This document shows positions 45,226 to 56,600 of a stretch of 64,000 bases of DNA, piece after piece. The translations under genes and the position numbers were made by a program. The stretch comes from Burkholderiales bacterium (GTDB taxonomy: Bacteria; Pseudomonadota; Gammaproteobacteria; Burkholderiales; Burkholderiaceae_C): contig JAJUGJ010000003.1 in the NCBI GenBank assembly GCA_029268225.1, forward strand, positions 62,001 through 126,000, written 5' to 3'. Position 1 is the first letter of the stretch. Each line of letters starts with the position of its first letter. The notes under the pieces were generated by a model that was not told where the DNA came from, did no database searches, and worked only from the letters and a program-made list of their open reading frames with translations.

Positions 45226-47838
45226 TCAGCTGATCTGTTGTGAAGTGATCGCACCAAACTTGACGGTGAGGCGGCTGACGAGATTTTGGACGGCCTCTTC
45301 CCAGCTTGACGCTGTGCCACTGACGACGATCAGATCGTCGGTCTCTACAGGTGCTTCGTAAGGGCTGTCGATGCCTGTCATATTGGGAATCAATCCCGCG
45401 CGGGCCTTTTTGTACAAGCCTTTGACGTCGCGGGACTCGCAAACCTCCAAAGGCGTGTTGACGTAGACCTCAATGAAACGATCTGAGCCGATGAGGTCCC
45501 TGGCCATTTGCCGTTCCTTCTTAAACGGTGAAATGAACGCTGTCATCACGATCAGGCCGGCGTCACTCATGAGTTTGGCAACCTCTGCGACGCGCCGAAT
45601 ATTTTCCACTCGGTCCGCATCCGCGAAGCCCAAATCTTTGTTCAGGCCTTGGCGCACGTTATCGCCATCTAGCGTATAGGTGTGATATCCCATTGCGTGC
45701 AGCCGCTGCTCCAGCGCATTTGCAATGGTCGACTTTCCTGACCCTGACAGTCCGGTAAACCACAAGACAAAACCTGGGTGCCCTTGCAAACCCTCCCTGT
45801 CTTCGCGTCGCACACTCAAGGCCTGAGTATGAAGATTGGGGGCTGGAGAAGCGTTCACGCCGCGTTCGCCATCTGTGCTGGCACGCTGCTGGGTGGTGCA
45901 AGCGATGAGTGCTGGCATGAGTTCATGCCACGCCAACACCTGAGACGGGCACCTGCCAGACGCCAGCAGGTCGTGTGACAGTCCGGACTCATTCAGCATC
46001 AGCACCGTGCCGTCACATGCGGGCAGTACGACATCCAACACCTGGCGGAGGACAGCCTCGGGCGCATGATTCGTCTGATCACTGGTTTGGCGAATGTGGC
46101 TACCCGCGATGACCACGATGTCTACCTGTGGCACCGGCAACCCGCTTCGCAAGACACTGTCATCGATAGACAGGATCATCACACCCATGCGCCGTTCAAG
46201 CGTCAACAGCTTGCCTGCGGAGTAGGGCGACTGCGCAAGCGTGGTCAAAGGTTCGCCATCCAGTCTGACCTCTTGCCCGTCGTAGCACCCCACCCCGTCG
46301 TGTACCGCAGTTAACGCGCACTCGATGTCATGAGCGAGGGTGCGTTCGGGCGGGGCGCCGATCACCAGAATCGTTGGCACCCGTCCCCGGTCCTTGATGA
46401 GATCCTTCAAAATCAGGCCGTAGAGATGTGAGCCTGTGACCATGCCCAACTGGGGCTGTGCATTCACCTCGCATATCGCCCCGCCGATCTCTCTCCACGA
46501 GCGGCGAATGTCAGGGATCAGCAGGTCAATCCCTGCGAGGTCCAGATTCAACGTTTGCGCCGCCCTCACTGCAAGACGGGCGTTGTCAGGGTGAACTTCC
46601 TCGAACACCGGGACTGGCATGCCACCTGTGCCCACATTGGCGGTGCGTCGCAAGCGAACAAACGTACCCTTCTGTGGCACGCTCTCTGGTGACAGGCCGG
46701 CTTTGGCGAGCAACTCCCTGGCTTCATCATCCAGCTTCAGGTGTTTCAGCGGGGCGGCAGGGCCATTGCCTCTTCGCGGGTCTGCGTTCAGTGCGTTGAG
46801 CAAGGCTGAGATCGTGCTGACGCCATCGCCCCAGACACCTCCCGGAACCCGCTCGTTGGCCCACAGCAGCTTTCCGTTGAAAACAGTCAATCGGTAGTCT
46901 TTGCCCTCAACATGCTTTTCTACCAAGACATTCGGTGAGAGCTTCTTGGCGATCTCATAGGCCTGCCGCACCTCGATTTCACTGTCTAACCCCGCTGCGA
47001 CCCCTTTACCGCCGTCAAGATCCACCGGCTTGACCACCACGGGGTAACCTATGCGACCGGCAATATGCAGGGCCTCCTCTACAGAGCGGGGCACACCATG
47101 TGGTGGCGTAGGGAGCCCCGCCTGTCGCAGCAGGGCCGATGCCCACTGCTTGTTCCGTGCGATCTTCGTGGATATGTTGGGGGTGGCATCGGTGAACGTG
47201 CTGTCCAACCAGCGCCCTGTTCGCCCGAATCCAAACTGGTACAGATTGCCGCCCAGGCTTTGCACGGGAATGCCGGCGTCGAATGCAGCATGCAAGAAAC
47301 GCGGGGTGTTCGAGCTTGTGGAAGCAAACTTGCGAAGTTGATCGCGAGACACCGTCAGGTGCCGCGGCCAGTCAGTTGACTCATGAGACCTGGTGTCGGA
47401 GAGCGCTTGCTTCAGGCACGACAAAGCCCCCAGCAGCGCATGCTTCGATGCGTCGGCTTTTCCAACCATGGCCGGGACGATCAAATCAATGCTGACTTCG
47501 TCTCCGCCTCCTCCCTGCTGAGCACACACGAACGGCTTCTCGAAGATTGAAAGTTCGGCGCTCTGGAGTGAGTACGTGGCCCAATTCGCCACGAAAGATG
47601 CCGCACGTTCGTAGACGGGGAGGTGTTCAGTGGCTTTGATCGCCAAAGTGAGTTCGGTTGCGACCAAGCACTGCTCTGCAAAGCTCTTCAAAACCGATGC
47701 CAGCAAAGTCGTGCTGTCGTGCGTGTCCTTGATACGTAGCCGGGCAGTGATGCAGGGTTGTTGCCGGCCCCCGTAGTAACCTGCGATCAGCTTGATGGAT
47801 GTCAGTGAGATCAACTCACGAGGCGATTCAATGCTCAC
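45226..47838 (-). CDS. Fusion: cyanophycin-synthetase-like ATP-grasp + degenerate Mur-like domain + APS kinase
   Basis: An 870-residue protein from GTG 47838. Residues 1-160 resemble the N-terminal part of CphA. Residues 222-470 form an ATP-grasp like that of Cph[37 protein letters not shown], then [13 protein letters not shown], keeping the metal-ligand Glu457 and Asn459. Residues 485-645 align to the Mur-ligase-like half of CphA, but where the P-loop TGTNGKTT should be there is IGAPPERT, so that half is probably inactive. Residues 680-870 are an APS kinase: GLSGSGKST (696-704), [15 protein letters not shown] (724-738), [10 protein letters not shown] and IDSPYEAP. Likely products: PAPS for sulfation, plus an amide bond made by the ATP-grasp part. 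No ATP sulfurylase (CysDN) is nearby. I do not know this fusion as a described enzyme. Confidence 0.8.
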   Translation of the reverse strand: MSIESPRELISLTSIKLIAGYYGGRQQPCITARLRIKDTHDSTTLLASVLKSFAEQCLVATELTLAIKATEHLPVYERAASFVANWATYSLQSAELSIFEKPFVCAQQGGGGDEVSIDLIVPAMVGKADASKHALLGALSCLKQALSDTRSHESTDWPRHLTVSRDQLRKFASTSSNTPRFLHAAFDAGIPVQSLGGNLYQFGFGRTGRWLDSTFTDATPNISTKIARNKQWASALLRQAGLPTPPHGVPRSVEEALHIAGRIGYPVVVKPVDLDGGKGVAAGLDSEIEVRQAYEIAKKLSPNVLVEKHVEGKDYRLTVFNGKLLWANERVPGGVWGDGVSTISALLNALNADPRRGNGPAAPLKHLKLDDEARELLAKAGLSPESVPQKGTFVRLRRTANVGTGGMPVPVFEEVHPDNARLAVRAAQTLNLDLAGIDLLIPDIRRSWREIGGAICEVNAQPQLGMVTGSHLYGLILKDLIKDRGRVPTILVIGAPPERTLAHDIECALTAVHDGVGCYDGQEVRLDGEPLTTLAQSPYSAGKLLTLERRMGVMILSIDDSVLRSGLPVPQVDIVVIAGSHIRQTSDQTNHAPEAVLRQVLDVVLPACDGTVLMLNESGLSHDLLASGRCPSQVLAWHELMPALIACTTQQRASTDGERGVNASPAPNLHTQALSVRREDREGLQGHPGFVLWFTGLSGSGKSTIANALEQRLHAMGYHTYTLDGDNVRQGLNKDLGFADADRVENIRRVAEVAKLMSDAGLIVMTAFISPFKKERQMARDLIGSDRFIEVYVNTPLEVCESRDVKGLYKKARAGLIPNMTGIDSPYEAPVETDDLIVVSGTASSWEEAVQNLVSRLTVKFGAITSQQIS

Positions 47839-48577
47839 CTTGTTTCCTCGCTGTAATGGTCATCAGGGACCATCTCATACCAAGACGACCTGACGGTAAC
47901 TTGTCAACGCCAAGCCTCTTTTCTATCGCCTTTTGGATGGTGACATCCGATGTGTTGCGAAGGTCAAAGAGCTTTCGACAAAAGTCCGCCATGCTCACAT
48001 GGTCGTCGAAGCACCAGTGGTAATGAACAGACTCATGGGTGTCGACAGTCCACCCTGCTTCTTCCAGTTCATCCAACGTTCTCTGATCCAGGTAAGTGCC
48101 TCGATGCCCTGTGCTGTTGTGAGCATCCACGAACTGATCCAGAAACGATGCGACATCGGAATGCGCAGCCACGTCTGACAGTGCCAGCATGCCGCCAGGT
48201 TTGGTCACACGCAGGCATTCTGAGAACAGGGCGCGCTTGTCCTCAATGTGGTGGACCCCGGCCAAACTGATGACCACATCAATGGAATGATCATGCCAAG
48301 GCAAAGGCAGGAGTTGCTGATGTGCGAGTGGCGTTGAGGCGCAAACTTCCGCTTGGAAACTGGTGCAGGGTTCGTGACCTGACCAAACCACATGGCCAGG
48401 CAAGTAAGCACGAAGGTAACCACCTCCCGCAGGAACATCTGCGACATGCATGCCCGCACTCAGGTTGGCGCGCTCAACGATTTGCTGAAACTCCGCTGCG
48501 CGAGCCCCTGGGTGTTGGCGCATCGCGAGGTCATAGCTTGAACCGCGAACTTCAAAGAGGTCTTGGTAGCTCTTCAT
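47828..48577 (-). CDS. Class I SAM-dependent methyltransferase
   Basis: A 249-residue methyltransferase: SAM-binding motif I is [16 protein letters not shown], then motif post-I/II around [17 protein letters not shown] and [14 protein letters not shown]. The most likely start is ATG 48577; an upstream TTG at 48613 is also in frame. Its stop overlaps the fusion gene's start by 11 bases. The substrate is unknown; sugar, lipid or the secreted protein are all possible in this setting. Confidence 0.8.
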   Translation of the reverse strand: MKSYQDLFEVRGSSYDLAMRQHPGARAAEFQQIVERANLSAGMHVADVPAGGGYLRAYLPGHVVWSGHEPCTSFQAEVCASTPLAHQQLLPLPWHDHSIDVVISLAGVHHIEDKRALFSECLRVTKPGGMLALSDVAAHSDVASFLDQFVDAHNSTGHRGTYLDQRTLDELEEAGWTVDTHESVHYHWCFDDHVSMADFCRKLFDLRNTSDVTIQKAIEKRLGVDKLPSGRLGMRWSLMTITARKQGEH

Positions 48578-48613
48578 CTGTGGGGGGAGATGGTGCTGGC
48601 CTGAGTGGCCCAA

Positions 48614-49807
48614 TCAGCGTTCACCCAGTGATTCATCGATGGTCTTGACCAGCGGCTTCAACAAGTACTTCAACACTGTGTTGGAGCCTGTCTTGATCTC
48701 GACGGTTGCGGTCATGCCTGGTTGGATCTCCATTCGAAAACTTTGTCGTCCGGAGAACTGTTTTCCTGTGGTCCTCACCTGTACGCGGTAATAAGCCTGC
48801 TCGTTTTGCTTCAGGTCTTCCGTGAGCGTGTCGGCACTGATGTACGCCAGTTTGCCGTTCAATGAACCATAAACCGTGTAGTCATAAGCATCAATTTTCA
48901 CGCTGGCATCCAGGCCGGGCTTCAAGAACGCGATGTCTGCAGGACGAACTTTGGCCTCCACCACCAAGTCATCTTCCATCGGGACAATTTGCATGACTTC
49001 CTCTGAAGCCTTGACAACACCGCCGATGGTGGTGATGCGCACGTTCTTGACAACACCACTGACCGGGGAAACCAAGTGGGTTCGTTCAAGTTGATCCTTG
49101 CGCTGAGCCAGCAACTGTTCAACACCCGCAAGGTCCTCTTCAACTTTGCCCAACTCGGCTTGGGTATCCTGCAGGTACTTGTTGCGCTTGTTCACGATCT
49201 GCGCCTCCAGGTCCGCTACCTGTCGCTGAATCTTGAGGACCTCCGCCATGCTGATGTCTCCGGTCGCCAGCAGAGGTTGATTCATCTGGAGTTCACGCTT
49301 TGCCAGCGCCAGAATGCCCTGAAGTGCACTGATCTCGGAGCTGATGGCTTGACGACGCTTTGACAACAAAAGCAGCTGATTGCTGATGAATTGAGGGTAC
49401 TTGTTGACCTCCTCAGGGAAAACGGGACTCCCTCCAAAAATCTCGGCGTTCAAGCGTGCTCGCGTGGCACGCAAAGCATTGGCTTTGGCTCTGGTTTCCA
49501 AAAATGCGGCTTCCGCTTTGGTGGTGTCCAGTTTGACCAGCATCTGCCCTTTCGTGACTTGATCACCTTCCTTGACCAAGACGGCTTCTACAACGCCGCC
49601 ATCAGAGGACTGAATGATCTGTGTTCGCGAACTGGCGATCACCTGTCCGGGGGCTCGCGTGACCTGATCAATCTCTGCTTGGGAAGCCCACGCCACAAAA
49701 ATGATCAGACCCGCCAAAGAGATCCAAATCAGAATGTGCGGATGATGTGCATCATCGCGCGTCGTCGCACGTCTACGAGCCAACAATTGGGTGAGAGGAT
49801 TTTTCAT
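48614..49807 (-). CDS. HlyD-family type I secretion adaptor
   Basis: A 397-residue periplasmic adaptor: a membrane helix near 25-45, a lipoyl-like fold (SDGGVVEAVLVKEGDQV), a long coiled coil (about 95-240), and the C-terminal barrel ending in GMTATVEIKTG. It links the ABC exporter to the TolC-type protein. It overlaps the ABC gene by four bases. Confidence 0.93.
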   Translation of the reverse strand: MKNPLTQLLARRRATTRDDAHHPHILIWISLAGLIIFVAWASQAEIDQVTRAPGQVIASSRTQIIQSSDGGVVEAVLVKEGDQVTKGQMLVKLDTTKAEAAFLETRAKANALRATRARLNAEIFGGSPVFPEEVNKYPQFISNQLLLLSKRRQAISSEISALQGILALAKRELQMNQPLLATGDISMAEVLKIQRQVADLEAQIVNKRNKYLQDTQAELGKVEEDLAGVEQLLAQRKDQLERTHLVSPVSGVVKNVRITTIGGVVKASEEVMQIVPMEDDLVVEAKVRPADIAFLKPGLDASVKIDAYDYTVYGSLNGKLAYISADTLTEDLKQNEQAYYRVQVRTTGKQFSGRQSFRMEIQPGMTATVEIKTGSNTVLKYLLKPLVKTIDESLGER

Positions 49808-51999
49808 TCTGAGGCACTGTGGGTTTGCTGTGCTTTGATGGGGGCGGGTGACGATGTCGCAGTTCGGCCGGCTGAGAGCTTTGCCAAAGCGGTATCACGA
49901 GATTCGCTCATCACCAATCGGTGCTTGTCGACGACCATGATGTGATCAACCAACCCCAGCAGGCTTCGTTTGTGTGTGCACAAGATGATGGTGCTGTCTT
50001 TCTCGGTGTCAGAGAAAATATTGCGCATCACAAACGCTTCCAAGTCACCGTCCATGGATGCCGTGGGCTCATCCAGCAAAAGTATTTTGGGCTTGGCCAG
50101 AAGCAGGCGCGTGAGCCCAACAAGTTGCCGCTGCCCGCCTGATAACCCACGACCCCCCTCAAAAATCGGCAATTCCAGTCCGCGTGGATGAGAGCGGATC
50201 AGGCGATCCAGGCCGGTGCGCGCTGCAGCTGCCAGAATCTGAGAATCGGTGGGGGAGGGCAGTCCGAGCGTCAGGTTGTCTCGAAGAGACCCATTGAACA
50301 GCCGGACGTCTTGTGTGAGATAACCAATCTGTTCTCTCAAAAACTCGGGCGCCAGATGCGACATGTCGATGCCGTCAAGAAAGGCGCGTCCTTGAGTGGG
50401 TTTGTACAGCCCGGACAGGATTTTGATCAAGGTCGACTTACCAGAGCCTACCGGTCCAATCAGAGCAACTCGCTGGCCTGGTCGAATGACCAGGTTTGTT
50501 GCTTCCAGGGCCACGCCGGCTTCTTCATAACTGAACGTGGCATCCTCAAGTCGCAACTCCCCTTGGCACACTTCAGGGATGATCACTCGGGCGTCATCCT
50601 CTTGATCGCGGGGCAGAGCCATCATCGCGTCCAGGTCCTTCAGCGCTGAACGTGCGTGTTGCCACTGCACGAACAAGTTGGCAATTTGATTGATGGGCGC
50701 CAACGCCCGGTTGCTGATGATGGAGCATGCAATCAACGCGCCGAGTGTGATGAGTCCTTGATTGATGGTGTAAGCGCCCACGGCAATCAGGCAAACATAG
50801 CCCGCGCGTTGAATGGTTTGCGCCAAATTCGCAGACAGCATGGACGCCATGCGAATGCGCAGTTCTCGTTCAGCGGATTCGGCGGTGAATTCTTGCCACT
50901 TGTTGAGCAGCTTCCATTCACCACCAGCCGCCTTGATGGCCTCGATCCCATCGATGGCTTCAATCAGCAATCCATTCTTGCGGTTTGCGTCCTTCAGCTG
51001 CTCTTCGGACAAACGAGCCACTCGCCATCGTGCGTACAACCCTGCAATCAAAGACAGCGGCAGCAGGGTGAGTGGCACCAACGCAATCGGCCCTCCGATC
51101 AAGAAGATGACCCAGATGAAAAACAAGGCAAATGGCGCATCAGCCAAGAGGAACAGTGTCCCTGACGTCATGAAGTTGCGCACCATTTCAAACTGTCGAA
51201 TCTGACCAGCAAAGGTGCCCACAGCCCTGGGGCGTGCATCCATGCGAATCTGCAGCATCCTGCTGAAGAACACACCGGACAATTCCAGATCAATGGCCTT
51301 GCTGGCGCGCTCCAACATGCTGGTGCGCACGTAAGAGATCAGCATCTCCAGTGCAATGGCCATGAAGGTGCCGACGGTCAGCACAATGAGGGTCGAGTAG
51401 CCCTGCGTCGGTATGACGCGGTCATACACCTGCATGCTGTAGAAGCCGCCAACCAAGGCCAGGGTGCTGATCAGAAAGGTGGCCAGCACAGCTTCGATGA
51501 AGACCCCTTTACGCTTTCCGATGGCATAAAAGAACCAATCTTGTGCGCTGGCTGGTGGCTTGCCATCTGCGTCACTGATTTGAGGTGATGTGCGCAGCAT
51601 TAAAAACGTGCCGGCACCCGCGATGCTCGCATCCAGTTCACCGACCTTGCCCTCAGCGTCTTCACAGACGTAATTCCCGTTGCTGGTCATCCCTCGGAGC
51701 AACCTGACGGTCAGTTCATCTCCGCTGATCCAGAGCGCGGGAATCTCCTGCTTGGTGATCGGGGTGGTTGAGACGGCTGCGTCACCGTCGGGCACCACGG
51801 ACACCCATAAATCCTTTGCCCGTTGACTGGCACTCAAGATCCGAGTTTCCGTGCCATGAGACGTGACCGACGTCATGCTGAACCTGTGCACTGGCGCAGC
51901 TCGTCCCTGCATCCCGGCCAAGCGCGAAAGCAGGGTGCTCAGTGCACGATCAAAACTGGAAAGACTCGGCGGAGTGGTTTGCGTGGCAGCGTTCATCAT
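49804..51999 (-). CDS. Type I secretion ABC exporter, LapB type
   Basis: A 731-residue ABC exporter. Residues about 45-150 form a C39-like domain without the catalytic Cys/His, as in LapB/HlyB-type exporters; residues 160-450 hold the membrane domain (start YAIGKRKGVFIEAVLATFL), and the ATPase includes GPVGSGKSTL, LSGGQRQ and ILLLDEPTASMDG. A degenerate C39-like domain means it does not cleave a leader peptide and usually carries large RTX- or adhesin-type substrates. Confidence 0.93.
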   Translation of the reverse strand: MMNAATQTTPPSLSSFDRALSTLLSRLAGMQGRAAPVHRFSMTSVTSHGTETRILSASQRAKDLWVSVVPDGDAAVSTTPITKQEIPALWISGDELTVRLLRGMTSNGNYVCEDAEGKVGELDASIAGAGTFLMLRTSPQISDADGKPPASAQDWFFYAIGKRKGVFIEAVLATFLISTLALVGGFYSMQVYDRVIPTQGYSTLIVLTVGTFMAIALEMLISYVRTSMLERASKAIDLELSGVFFSRMLQIRMDARPRAVGTFAGQIRQFEMVRNFMTSGTLFLLADAPFALFFIWVIFLIGGPIALVPLTLLPLSLIAGLYARWRVARLSEEQLKDANRKNGLLIEAIDGIEAIKAAGGEWKLLNKWQEFTAESAERELRIRMASMLSANLAQTIQRAGYVCLIAVGAYTINQGLITLGALIACSIISNRALAPINQIANLFVQWQHARSALKDLDAMMALPRDQEDDARVIIPEVCQGELRLEDATFSYEEAGVALEATNLVIRPGQRVALIGPVGSGKSTLIKILSGLYKPTQGRAFLDGIDMSHLAPEFLREQIGYLTQDVRLFNGSLRDNLTLGLPSPTDSQILAAAARTGLDRLIRSHPRGLELPIFEGGRGLSGGQRQLVGLTRLLLAKPKILLLDEPTASMDGDLEAFVMRNIFSDTEKDSTIILCTHKRSLLGLVDHIMVVDKHRLVMSESRDTALAKLSAGRTATSSPAPIKAQQTHSASE

Positions 52000-52032
52000 G
52001 TATTGGGCAAAGTTCTTGTGCGGCGCGCTTTG

Positions 52033-53313
52033 TTATTTGGCCAGATCTTGTTCGCTGCCAGCGCTGGCTGTGGTCAACTCGCCTGCTGCAATCCTGAGCT
52101 TGATGGCTGACAGTGCGCCACTCCATTCCGTGTCAATCAGCGAGTACCGTGCCTGAATCGACTCGCTTCTTGCATTCAACACGTCCAGCCAGCTCTTGCG
52201 CCCCGCCGCATATTGCCGAACATATGACTCATACATGCTCCGAGTCACACTGACCAACTCACGCAGGATGGCGGCCTCTTCCCTTGCGGATTGGACCTTG
52301 TTCCAGTCTGCGCGGATGCTGTCGGAGATGTCTTTGAGCGTGGCCTGTTCTTTGTAGGCAGATGCGCTTTCCTGCGCGCGCGCCTCGTCAATAGCAGACA
52401 AGGCCGACAAACCATTGCCGGTTTGCAGGGTCAAGGCCAGGTAGGTGGCAGTGCTTGGGTAATTCTTGCCCTTCAGAAACTCGTGCCGCACGGCGATCTG
52501 TGGGTTAAGGGCTGATTTCTTCAGCTGCACATCAGCGGAGATGGCAGATGTTTCTGCTCGCAGACGCTTCATTTGTGGTGAGTGGTCGAGCACCTTTTCC
52601 ACCATCCCTGACAAACTCCCCTCTGTGCTCAGATCAGGTTTTGGCGCGCGAATCTCAGATACGGGGACGCCGGTGGCTTGCGCCAAGTCTGCACGAGCGT
52701 TGAATGCCGCGGTTTGGAGTTGCAGGCGCTCTGATCGGGCTCTTTGAAGTCTGGCTTTGGCCGTGATGACTTCACTCGGTGAGCCAATGCCCTGTGCGCT
52801 GCGCCGTTCAATGAGGGCGAGAAGGCGCTCATGCTCAGCAATGTTTTCATCGGCCGCCTCCATGCGAGCGTTCAACCTGATCAACTCGAAAAAAGTGGTT
52901 GCCACTCTGACGAGCATGGATTGCGACGTTTCTGCAAGACCGGCTTCGGCAGCTGCCAACTTCGCTTCGCTTGATTGGATCGCTGCGGTGATGCGTCCGC
53001 CCGTCCAAACCGGCTGCTCCAGTCGCAAGGTGGTGACAGAGCCACTCTCGCTGTTCGCGGACGACTGCCCGGACAGACTGGGAAAACGCTGCCACTTGGC
53101 GCCATCCACCCCATGCTGGGCCGCCTGCAAGTCATCTCTTTTGGCTGAGATCACAGGGTGATTCTTGATCACCAACTCAAATGCTTCATTCAGCGTCAGT
53201 GGTGCAGCGCTGGCGATGTTGCTGAATCCAGATATCGCCAAGCAGATCACTGCCGCGGTGCGGCTCAGACCACTTTGGAAGGCCGAGCAAAGAGGCAAGC
53301 TAGGGCGGGGCAC
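52033..53313 (-). CDS. TolC-family outer-membrane channel protein
   Basis: A 426-residue TolC-like protein with a signal peptide ending at NIASAAP and the family start LTLNEAFELVIKNHPVISAKRDDLQAA. The start is a GTG at 53313 with GAGG seven bases upstream. It is first in the leftward gene set. Its leader region holds a GTGTCC/GGACAC inverted repeat at 53341-53362. Confidence 0.92.
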   Translation of the reverse strand: MPRPSLPLCSAFQSGLSRTAAVICLAISGFSNIASAAPLTLNEAFELVIKNHPVISAKRDDLQAAQHGVDGAKWQRFPSLSGQSSANSESGSVTTLRLEQPVWTGGRITAAIQSSEAKLAAAEAGLAETSQSMLVRVATTFFELIRLNARMEAADENIAEHERLLALIERRSAQGIGSPSEVITAKARLQRARSERLQLQTAAFNARADLAQATGVPVSEIRAPKPDLSTEGSLSGMVEKVLDHSPQMKRLRAETSAISADVQLKKSALNPQIAVRHEFLKGKNYPSTATYLALTLQTGNGLSALSAIDEARAQESASAYKEQATLKDISDSIRADWNKVQSAREEAAILRELVSVTRSMYESYVRQYAAGRKSWLDVLNARSESIQARYSLIDTEWSGALSAIKLRIAAGELTTASAGSEQDLAK

Positions 53314-53643
53314 AGGAAAACCTCGTATTCATATGGGAGCGTGTCCTTCCGAAGCGGGACACACATGACTCGATCAGTATGGCAGACACACGGTGTTGCG
53401 CATCCTGCTCGCCTGTTGCGCCTGTGCTGCCGGGGAAACGTGGGCACGGGTGGTTAGGTGAAAACACCCATTCCAATCGCCAGTCTTGCGTGGAGCAAAG
53501 CAGGCTCGGGCGAGCGCGCAGGCCGGGTGGATCAATTCAGTATGTTTTCTTTTGCTGCAAACGATCGGTTCATGTATAACGAACAAGCGGTTACACGGGT
53601 CGCATGCAGATTCGTGCGTGTTCAATCTCCCAGGAGGGGTCAT
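53314..53643. promoter_or_regulatory. Divergent control region of the adhesin/secretion locus
   Basis: The 330 bases carry no gene. Read rightwards there is a strong sigma-70 promoter: TTGCTG at 53552-53557 and TATAAC at 53575-53580, spacing exactly 17, followed by a leader of about 57 bases and AGGAGG at 53632-53637. Leftwards I found no clear -35/-10 pair, but GTGTCC (53341-53346) and GGACAC (53357-53362) form an inverted repeat close to the GTG start of the TolC gene, as an operator or hairpin. Several short open frames here are not coding. Confidence 0.7.
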
Positions 53644-56600
53644 ATGGCAACCAAAAATACCAATCAAATCAAAGCCTCACCAGATCAGCTTGCGCAGCAG
53701 GGCAAGTCGGTGAATGCCGCTGGACAAGGTCCAGTTGCGAAAAATGCGATCGCATTGGCCGACCAAGCGTGGCTGGACGATGCGCAGCAATCTTGGGAGG
53801 CTCAGCGCAAGCTGGAAGAGGATGCCGCTGCCGCAGCGCAAGAGGGTGACCTGGTTGTCGAATTGGTTGATTCGGCCCAAGGTGAGTCTGCCGTTGGCGA
53901 CAGCTTGATCGATGCCACGTATGCGGTGGCCGAGGGTGAGAGAGGCGCTGCCGTTTTGCTGGAGGGCAGTGGCTCCGGGGCTGCAGGCGGTACAGCGGGT
54001 GGCAGTGCTGCCACTTCGGGTGCGCTGTTTGCCGGCAACAGTGGGGTGCTCGCCGGTCTGGCTGGCGTGGGCGCTGTTGCACTGGCCGCCGGCTCCTCTG
54101 GTGGCGAGTCCGGCCCTGATGGCTTGAAGGTGATCTCCAACGACCTGCCGAATGGCGGTGTCGCGGTCTCCGCCGATGAGGATTTGGGCATTCCAGCCCA
54201 CTACGAAAACATCCGTGTCTTGTCTGAGACGGAGAGCGGGCCCTACGGCGACATTCTGGTGCAGAGTGTCAACTCTTACGACGTGGCGGTGCTGGACGGC
54301 GAAGATACCGTCATCGAATTCAGTGAGGGCTTTCCGGCCGACATCACCGTCACCTCAGACGGGGAGCAATCGAATGCATCTGCACTCATTGCGGCTCAGG
54401 GGCCTGTAGGGACCATCGAGGTCAGTGCGGACGGCGTTGATTCGGAAGCTCTCTTGAGTGCGTCCTTGGACGGTGCGGTGACCGGTGATCTGGTCGTGTC
54501 TGCCAGCGCCAGCGGTGAAGATACTTATGCGGCAGCGTATCTGCAATTGACCGATGGTGTGGGCGGTGATGTAACCGTGACCACAACCGGCGATTACGCT
54601 GGCGCATACGCCAATTTGACGCTGGATGGTCAGGTCGGTGGCGACATCATCGTGACGTCCTCAGGTCTTGAAGCTGATACAGAGTTGTATGTCAACTTCA
54701 ACAACAGCCCTTCCAACAACATCAGTGATGGCGGTAGCGATCAGTACGATGGCGGTAACTACGTCAGCACTGAGTTTCAAAGCAATATTTTCTACACCCC
54801 TGAGGTGTTGTCCGATGACGCATTTGGCACAGGCAGCCAGCACGTTTTCGCATACCAAGATTCGATTTTTGCCTTGCTGGTGACCGGTAACAAGTCGGAC
54901 ACCTTCACCATCACTGGTAACACCGGTCAAGACTCTTCCATTGCTGAGGATGTCGCGGTGCTGGGCGAGTATGGCGGTTTCACAGCCATTGCCTACCGAT
55001 CGAGCGCCGAAGAGCCGTCCATGAACCGGCTCTTCATCTACCAAGGCGTACCGGCGGATGTCACTGTCGGTGCTGTGGATGGCAATGCCGATAACGAAGA
55101 CTTCTCGTTGAGCGGCTTGGCCGATATCAGCAATTTCTCGTACGTCGCCTTGTTCAGCGCCTCGACCGATGCGATCGGAGATGCCGAACTGACGGCATTT
55201 TTCGAGACCTATGTTGACGATGTCCTCAAGGCCGGAGGGAACGCTGTTGTGCCGGTCGCGGATGCCTTGAACAGCTTCTATGACGCCGAGACGCAAGCTG
55301 CGTTGCGCGCAGATGTGCCGCCGCTGTACGAAAACTTCGAGTTTGAACTCCCCGACGCTTCGCGGGCGGAGCTCACAGGTAGCAACATCACCGTGACCAC
55401 CGACGGGCAGTACGCCTATGCATACGCCTACGTGGACACCGCGTTTGGCACCGCTGGCGTCATCAATGTCGAGGCTTCGGGCGCGGGCAGCTGGGCCGAA
55501 GGTCACCTGAACATTGACGGCAACATCAGCGGTGACATCAACGTTTTGGTCACGGCAGATGCAGCCGGCGAAAGTTATGACGCCTACTATGCGCACGCTG
55601 GGTTTTACGCGCAAGTGAGTGCCGGCGTCACCGGAGACATCTCGGTGAAAGCAGAGGGCGTCGGTGGTGAGGCCAACCTGAACGTTTGGGCAGGCGGTGA
55701 CATCGTGGGCAGCATCACGGTTGAGGCCTCTGGCGATGTTCTTGATATTGTCGGCGGCTATGCTGACTATTACTCGGCCAATGCCCGTGCCCGCGTGTAC
55801 GCGGAGGGTGATATCACGGGTGCTTTGAGCGCGACAGCCTCTGGCGAGAGCTCCGATGCGTATCTGTTTGCTTACGCCAATGGCGCGCTGTCTGGCGATC
55901 TGAGTGTGACAGCCTCTGGTGAGAGCTCCGATGCGTATCTGGTTGCTTATGCCGGCGACACACTGGATGGCGATGTGACGGTCACCGCCAGCGGCGCTTA
56001 TTCAGCGGCATATGTGGGTGTGAACCAGCGCGCCTACACCTCTACGCCGGTGGCAGAGTTGACAGGCAACACTTTCACGGTGCAAGCCAGTGGCGCCTAT
56101 TCTTATGCCTACGCCTACGTGGGCGATGACTACGGTACAGGTGAGGGACGCATCTTCTCGGCCACCGGTACCGCGGGGGCCATCAGCGTGACAGCCTCGG
56201 GTGCATCCAGTGATGTAGACATGTTCATGACCCTGGATGGCTCTGTCAGCGGTGACATCGTTGTGCTGGCCGGCGGCGTCGATTCGACGGCTCAGTTCGG
56301 CGAGGATGGCGGGTATCACGGTCCGGTTGAGGTTACCGGTGATGTCAATGGTGCTATCTCTGTGTCGGCTACAGGCGGCGCCGATTACGCATCCGCCACG
56401 ATGCTGGTGGGTGGCAACGTGACCGGGGACATCTCCTTGAACGCGGTCAGCGGTGGCGATGTGGCGCTGCGCTTGTCTGCACAGAGTGTGCAAGACATTT
56501 CGATTAGCACCGGCGCTGGGGGGCTGAGCGAGGAGGTGTTCGCGCAGATTGACGTTCCGCAGTACTACGGCGAGTCCCTGGATATCGCATCCAGCGTGGG

